Below, in pieces: positions 34,536-36,655 of a stretch of 36,655 nucleotides of DNA (positions within the stretch are counted from its first letter, which is position 1; each line of letters starts with the position of its first letter). The stretch is taken from the NCBI GenBank assembly GCA_011056835.1, contig DSDU01000169.1, forward strand, positions 1-36,655, given 5' to 3'. This DNA is from Deltaproteobacteria bacterium. Its GTDB lineage: Bacteria > Desulfobacterota > Syntrophia > Syntrophales > UBA6807. The notes beneath the pieces are model-generated. The model saw only the letters and a list, made by a program, of their open reading frames with translations. It was not told the origin of the DNA and did no database searches. The position numbers and the translations under genes are program-made.

Positions 34536-34578
34536 TATTGTGCAGTTATCATTCCGAGGCACCCTTATCACGTGCACT

Positions 34579-34640
34579 CGGGTACCACTGGGTAAATGTA
34601 CCCGTAGCCGGTGGTGCCTTCCAGGCACCACCGACTACGG
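34579..34640 (+). promoter_or_regulatory. Competing hairpins between thiolase and dehydrogenase genes
   Basis: CCGTAGCCGGTGGTGCCT (34602-34619) pairs with AGGCACCACCGACTACGG (34623-34640), 18 bp with one mismatch. CGGGTAC (34579-34585) pairs with GTACCCG (34598-34604), overlapping the first stem. GGTACCAC (34581-34588) can also pair with GTGGTGCC (34611-34618), competing with the large stem. No T-run follows. This may be mRNA processing, stabilisation or attenuation. Confidence 0.6.
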
Positions 34641-34697
34641 ACAATAAAAACAGATGGTATCATTCGCTCTGTCCGCATGGAACAGTTGGGAACATAC

Positions 34698-34731
34698 CGG
34701 TTGTTTAAATAAAAATGGAGGAGGGGTAAAA
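34698..34731 (+). promoter_or_regulatory. Leader motif shared with the enoyl-CoA hydratase gene
   Basis: CGGTTGTTTA (34698-34707), 12 bases, GGAGGGGTAA (34720-34729), two bases and then ATG. The same motif with identical spacing occurs at 35598-35631. The second block contains the ribosome binding site. Confidence 0.5.
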
Positions 34732-35589
34732 ATGGAAGTAAAAACATTTGGCGTGGTCGGAGCCGGTCAGATGGGAAACGGTATTGCCCAGGTTGCGGCA
34801 TATCCCGGGGAACTCAATGTTATTATGAATGATATCGCCGACGAGTTCGTCCAGAGGGGATTCAATACCATTTCCAAAAATCTGGACAGACTCGTTGCCA
34901 AGGAAAAGCTGACTGCCGCCCAGAAAGACGAAATTCTCGGTCGGATCAAGTTGAGCACTAACCTTGAGGACATGAAGGATGCCGACTTCGTCGTCGAAGC
35001 TGCAATCGAACGGGAAGATCTGAAACTCGGAATCTTCAAAAAACTCGATGAAGTCTGCAAACCCGGCGTCATTCTGTCGTCAAATACATCATCGATTCCC
35101 ATCACACGCATTGCCGCGGCGACAAAGAGACCGGGACTGGTTATCGGTATGCACTTCATGAATCCCGTTCCCGTTATGAGGCTTGTCGAGATCATCAGGG
35201 GCCTTGCAACAACTGATGGAACATACGAACTGACGAAGAAACTGTCGGAACAGTTCGGAAAAGTCCCCGTGGAGTGTAACGATTTCCCGGGCTTTATCTC
35301 GAACAGGGTACTTATGCCCATGATTAATGAAGCAGTTTACGCCCTTTTTGAAGGAGTCGGAACACCCGAAGCCATCGATAACATCATGAAACTTGGTATG
35401 AATCACCCCATGGGACCGCTTGCACTGGGCGATTTGATCGGTCTGGATACGTGCTGGGCCATCATGGACGTCCTCCACAAGGGATTCGGTGATTCCAAAT
35501 ACCGTCCCTGCCCGCTGCTGAAGAAATATGTCGACGCCGGATGGCTGGGACGAAAGACAGGAAGGGGATTCTACGACTACAGCAAGTAG
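34732..35589 (+). CDS. 3-Hydroxyacyl-CoA (3-hydroxybutyryl-CoA) dehydrogenase
   Basis: The 285-residue NAD-dependent enzyme has the Rossmann motif [16 protein letters not shown] at the N-terminus. The active-site region contains [10 protein letters not shown] and the catalytic His in [31 protein letters not shown] and [16 protein letters not shown] complete the C-terminal domain. Length is that of stand-alone butyrate-type enzymes. ATG 34732 behind GGAGGAGGGG is preferred over 34654. Confidence 0.94.
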   Translation: MEVKTFGVVGAGQMGNGIAQVAAYPGELNVIMNDIADEFVQRGFNTISKNLDRLVAKEKLTAAQKDEILGRIKLSTNLEDMKDADFVVEAAIEREDLKLGIFKKLDEVCKPGVILSSNTSSIPITRIAAATKRPGLVIGMHFMNPVPVMRLVEIIRGLATTDGTYELTKKLSEQFGKVPVECNDFPGFISNRVLMPMINEAVYALFEGVGTPEAIDNIMKLGMNHPMGPLALGDLIGLDTCWAIMDVLHKGFGDSKYRPCPLLKKYVDAGWLGRKTGRGFYDYSK

Positions 35590-35597
35590 TCGCAACA

Positions 35598-35631
35598 CGG
35601 TTGTTTACCAGCCAAAGAAGGAGGGGTAACT
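35598..35631 (+). promoter_or_regulatory. Second copy of the shared translation leader
   Basis: CGGTTGTTTA (35598-35607), 12 bases, GGAGGGGTAA (35620-35629), two bases and ATG. Sequence and spacing match the leader of the dehydrogenase gene. Confidence 0.5.
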
Positions 35632-36414
35632 ATGGCATACAACAATATCATTTTTGAAGTGGAAGATAGCGTTGCAACCATCATGTTCAACCGGCCCAAG
35701 GCACTGAATGCCATGAATTCGGAAACGATGGGAGAATTTATGGATGCAATCAAGCGGTGCGGCGATGATGACGGCATAAAAGCCGTTATCGTTACCGGTG
35801 GCGGAGAAAAGGCGTTTGTTGCCGGAGCTGACATTGCGGAAATGCAGGACCTGGAACCCAGCGAAGCGCTGAAATTCATGGAACGGGGCCACGAAACCTA
35901 TCGGGCGCTTGAACTGCTTCCCAAACCTTCCATTGCGGCGGTTCGAGGATTCGCCCTTGGCGGGGGCACTGAAATCGCCATGTCCTGCGATATCAGGTTC
36001 GCCGCCGACAATGCCCGTTTCGGTCAGCCTGAAATCCTGCTCGGCCTGACACCCGGGTGGGGAGGAACGCAGCGGCTGCCCCGACTCATCGGTATAGGCA
36101 GGGCTTTGGAACTTCTCATGAGCGGCGGACAGATCGATGCTCAGCGGGCGTATGAAATCGGCCTGGTCAACAAGGTGGTTCCCGCCGATCAACTGATGGA
36201 TGAAACGAAGAAATTCGCCAAAAAACTGGCGGGAATGCCTGCGTTCGCCATCAAGATGATCAAACACGCCGTCAATTTCGGACAGGAATTGCCTCTGGAT
36301 CATGCGAACAGGCTCGAGATGGAGTGCTGCGCCCAGTGTTTCAGCACCCATGATCAAAAAGAAGGGATGAAGGCTTTCCTCGAAAAAAGAAAAGCCAATT
36401 TCATTGGTCGTTGA
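35632..36414 (+). CDS. Enoyl-CoA hydratase (crotonase)
   Basis: The 260-residue enzyme hydrates enoyl-CoA to 3-hydroxyacyl-CoA. KAFVAGADIAEM and the oxyanion loop FALGGGTEIAM are visible. Both catalytic glutamates are present, in GGGTEIA and in FGQPEILLGLTPG. The C-terminus is complete. It follows the dehydrogenase by 42 bp, and its ribosome binding site is strong. Confidence 0.95.
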   Translation: MAYNNIIFEVEDSVATIMFNRPKALNAMNSETMGEFMDAIKRCGDDDGIKAVIVTGGGEKAFVAGADIAEMQDLEPSEALKFMERGHETYRALELLPKPSIAAVRGFALGGGTEIAMSCDIRFAADNARFGQPEILLGLTPGWGGTQRLPRLIGIGRALELLMSGGQIDAQRAYEIGLVNKVVPADQLMDETKKFAKKLAGMPAFAIKMIKHAVNFGQELPLDHANRLEMECCAQCFSTHDQKEGMKAFLEKRKANFIGR

Positions 36415-36433
36415 CTTTTAACAAAGCGGATGA

Positions 36434-36505
36434 GCGGCCTTGTCTGAAAAGGCCGCCGGGATAATGCAGTGAACGGGGATAACGGATCACATATCATGAT
36501 CCGTT
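36434..36505 (+). terminator. Two hairpins before the acyl-CoA dehydrogenase gene
   Basis: GCGGCCTT (36434-36441) pairs with AAGGCCGC (36449-36456). AACGGATCA (36481-36489) pairs with TGATCCGTT (36497-36505), followed by TCCC. They may reduce or process read-through into the next gene. Confidence 0.5.
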
Positions 36506-36549
36506 TCCCTGGAAATCGTAATAATAATGCTTTAAAAAGGAGGAACCCA

Positions 36550-36655
36550 ATGAATTTTGCACCGACAGAAGAGCAACAAATGGTACGGGACATGGTGGCG
36601 CGGTATGTGGACGAGGCGATCAAGCCGATCGCCGGCGATCTGGATCATACCCACC
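36550..36655 (+). CDS. Acyl-CoA dehydrogenase, 5' end only
   Basis: The frame starts MNFAPTEEQQMVRDMVARYV behind AAGGAGGAA and runs off the right edge after about 35 codons. The TEEQQMVRDMVARYVDE pattern is typical of the N-terminal helical domain of acyl-CoA dehydrogenases. It would supply the first oxidation of the beta-oxidation cycle. Confidence 0.8.
   Translation, partial: MNFAPTEEQQMVRDMVARYVDEAIKPIAGDLDHTH

Noticed and set aside
35605-36357. 250-codon minus-strand open frame opposite the enoyl-CoA hydratase
   Set aside because: It is a mirror frame of a clear crotonase gene. It has no plausible domain and arises from the codon bias of the real gene.

Overview
The window looks like a chromosomal segment of a strictly anaerobic bacterium, most likely a Desulfobacterota of the Syntrophus/Smithella type. 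The assignment is an inference from gene content: a class III (glycyl-radical) ribonucleotide reductase, a molybdopterin oxidoreductase beside an HdrD-like Fe-S protein, a CoA-linked beta-oxidation cluster, and consistently strong AGGAGG-type ribosome binding sites. I found no rRNA, tRNA, CRISPR array, insertion sequence or phage gene.

Layout. 1-1384: geranylgeranyl-reductase-family flavoprotein on the minus strand. 1716-1926: a clear promoter followed by an overlooked 40-residue, extremely basic small protein. 1951-2056: first copy of an intergenic repeat. 2373-10330 (plus strand): TauE/SafE permease, nucleoside-recognition (Gate) membrane protein, cytidylate-kinase-like protein, then a redox group (HdrD-like Fe-S protein, molybdopterin oxidoreductase, cupin, tandem universal-stress protein). 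10317-26079 (minus strand, listed from low to high coordinate): SurE, a TPR/periplasmic-binding lipoprotein (LpoA-like), a secreted single-HKD phospholipase-D-like protein, dnaK, grpE, gmhA, nrdD, an HD phosphohydrolase, a GlcD-type FAD oxidase and a four-gene polar amino-acid ABC transporter. 26324-26800: a decayed crotonase fragment. 26898-29870 (minus): glycosyltransferase, folD and a YtfJ-like thioredoxin-fold protein. 30098-36655 (plus): an operon-like beta-oxidation cluster of acyl-CoA synthetase homologue, two different thiolases, 3-hydroxyacyl-CoA dehydrogenase, enoyl-CoA hydratase and the start of an acyl-CoA dehydrogenase that runs off the window.

How it fits together. The right-hand cluster encodes every chemical step of one beta-oxidation cycle (or its reverse, butyryl-CoA synthesis). 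Its first gene, however, lacks two conserved lysine-containing motifs of acyl-CoA synthetases, so the cluster may not activate free acids itself. The Mo/W enzyme and its Fe-S partner probably form a redox module of unknown substrate, and the enzyme's N-terminal Fe-S motif departs from the usual four-cysteine pattern. The minus-strand block is mostly housekeeping, with the chaperone genes placed unusually behind gmhA and without adjacent hrcA or dnaJ.

The most unusual items are the defective-looking acyl-CoA synthetase, the atypical molybdoenzyme module, the 40-residue basic protein with its own promoter, a structured intergenic repeat present twice, and an attenuator-like pair of competing hairpins inside the beta-oxidation cluster. 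All functional assignments were made by reading motifs, without database searches.
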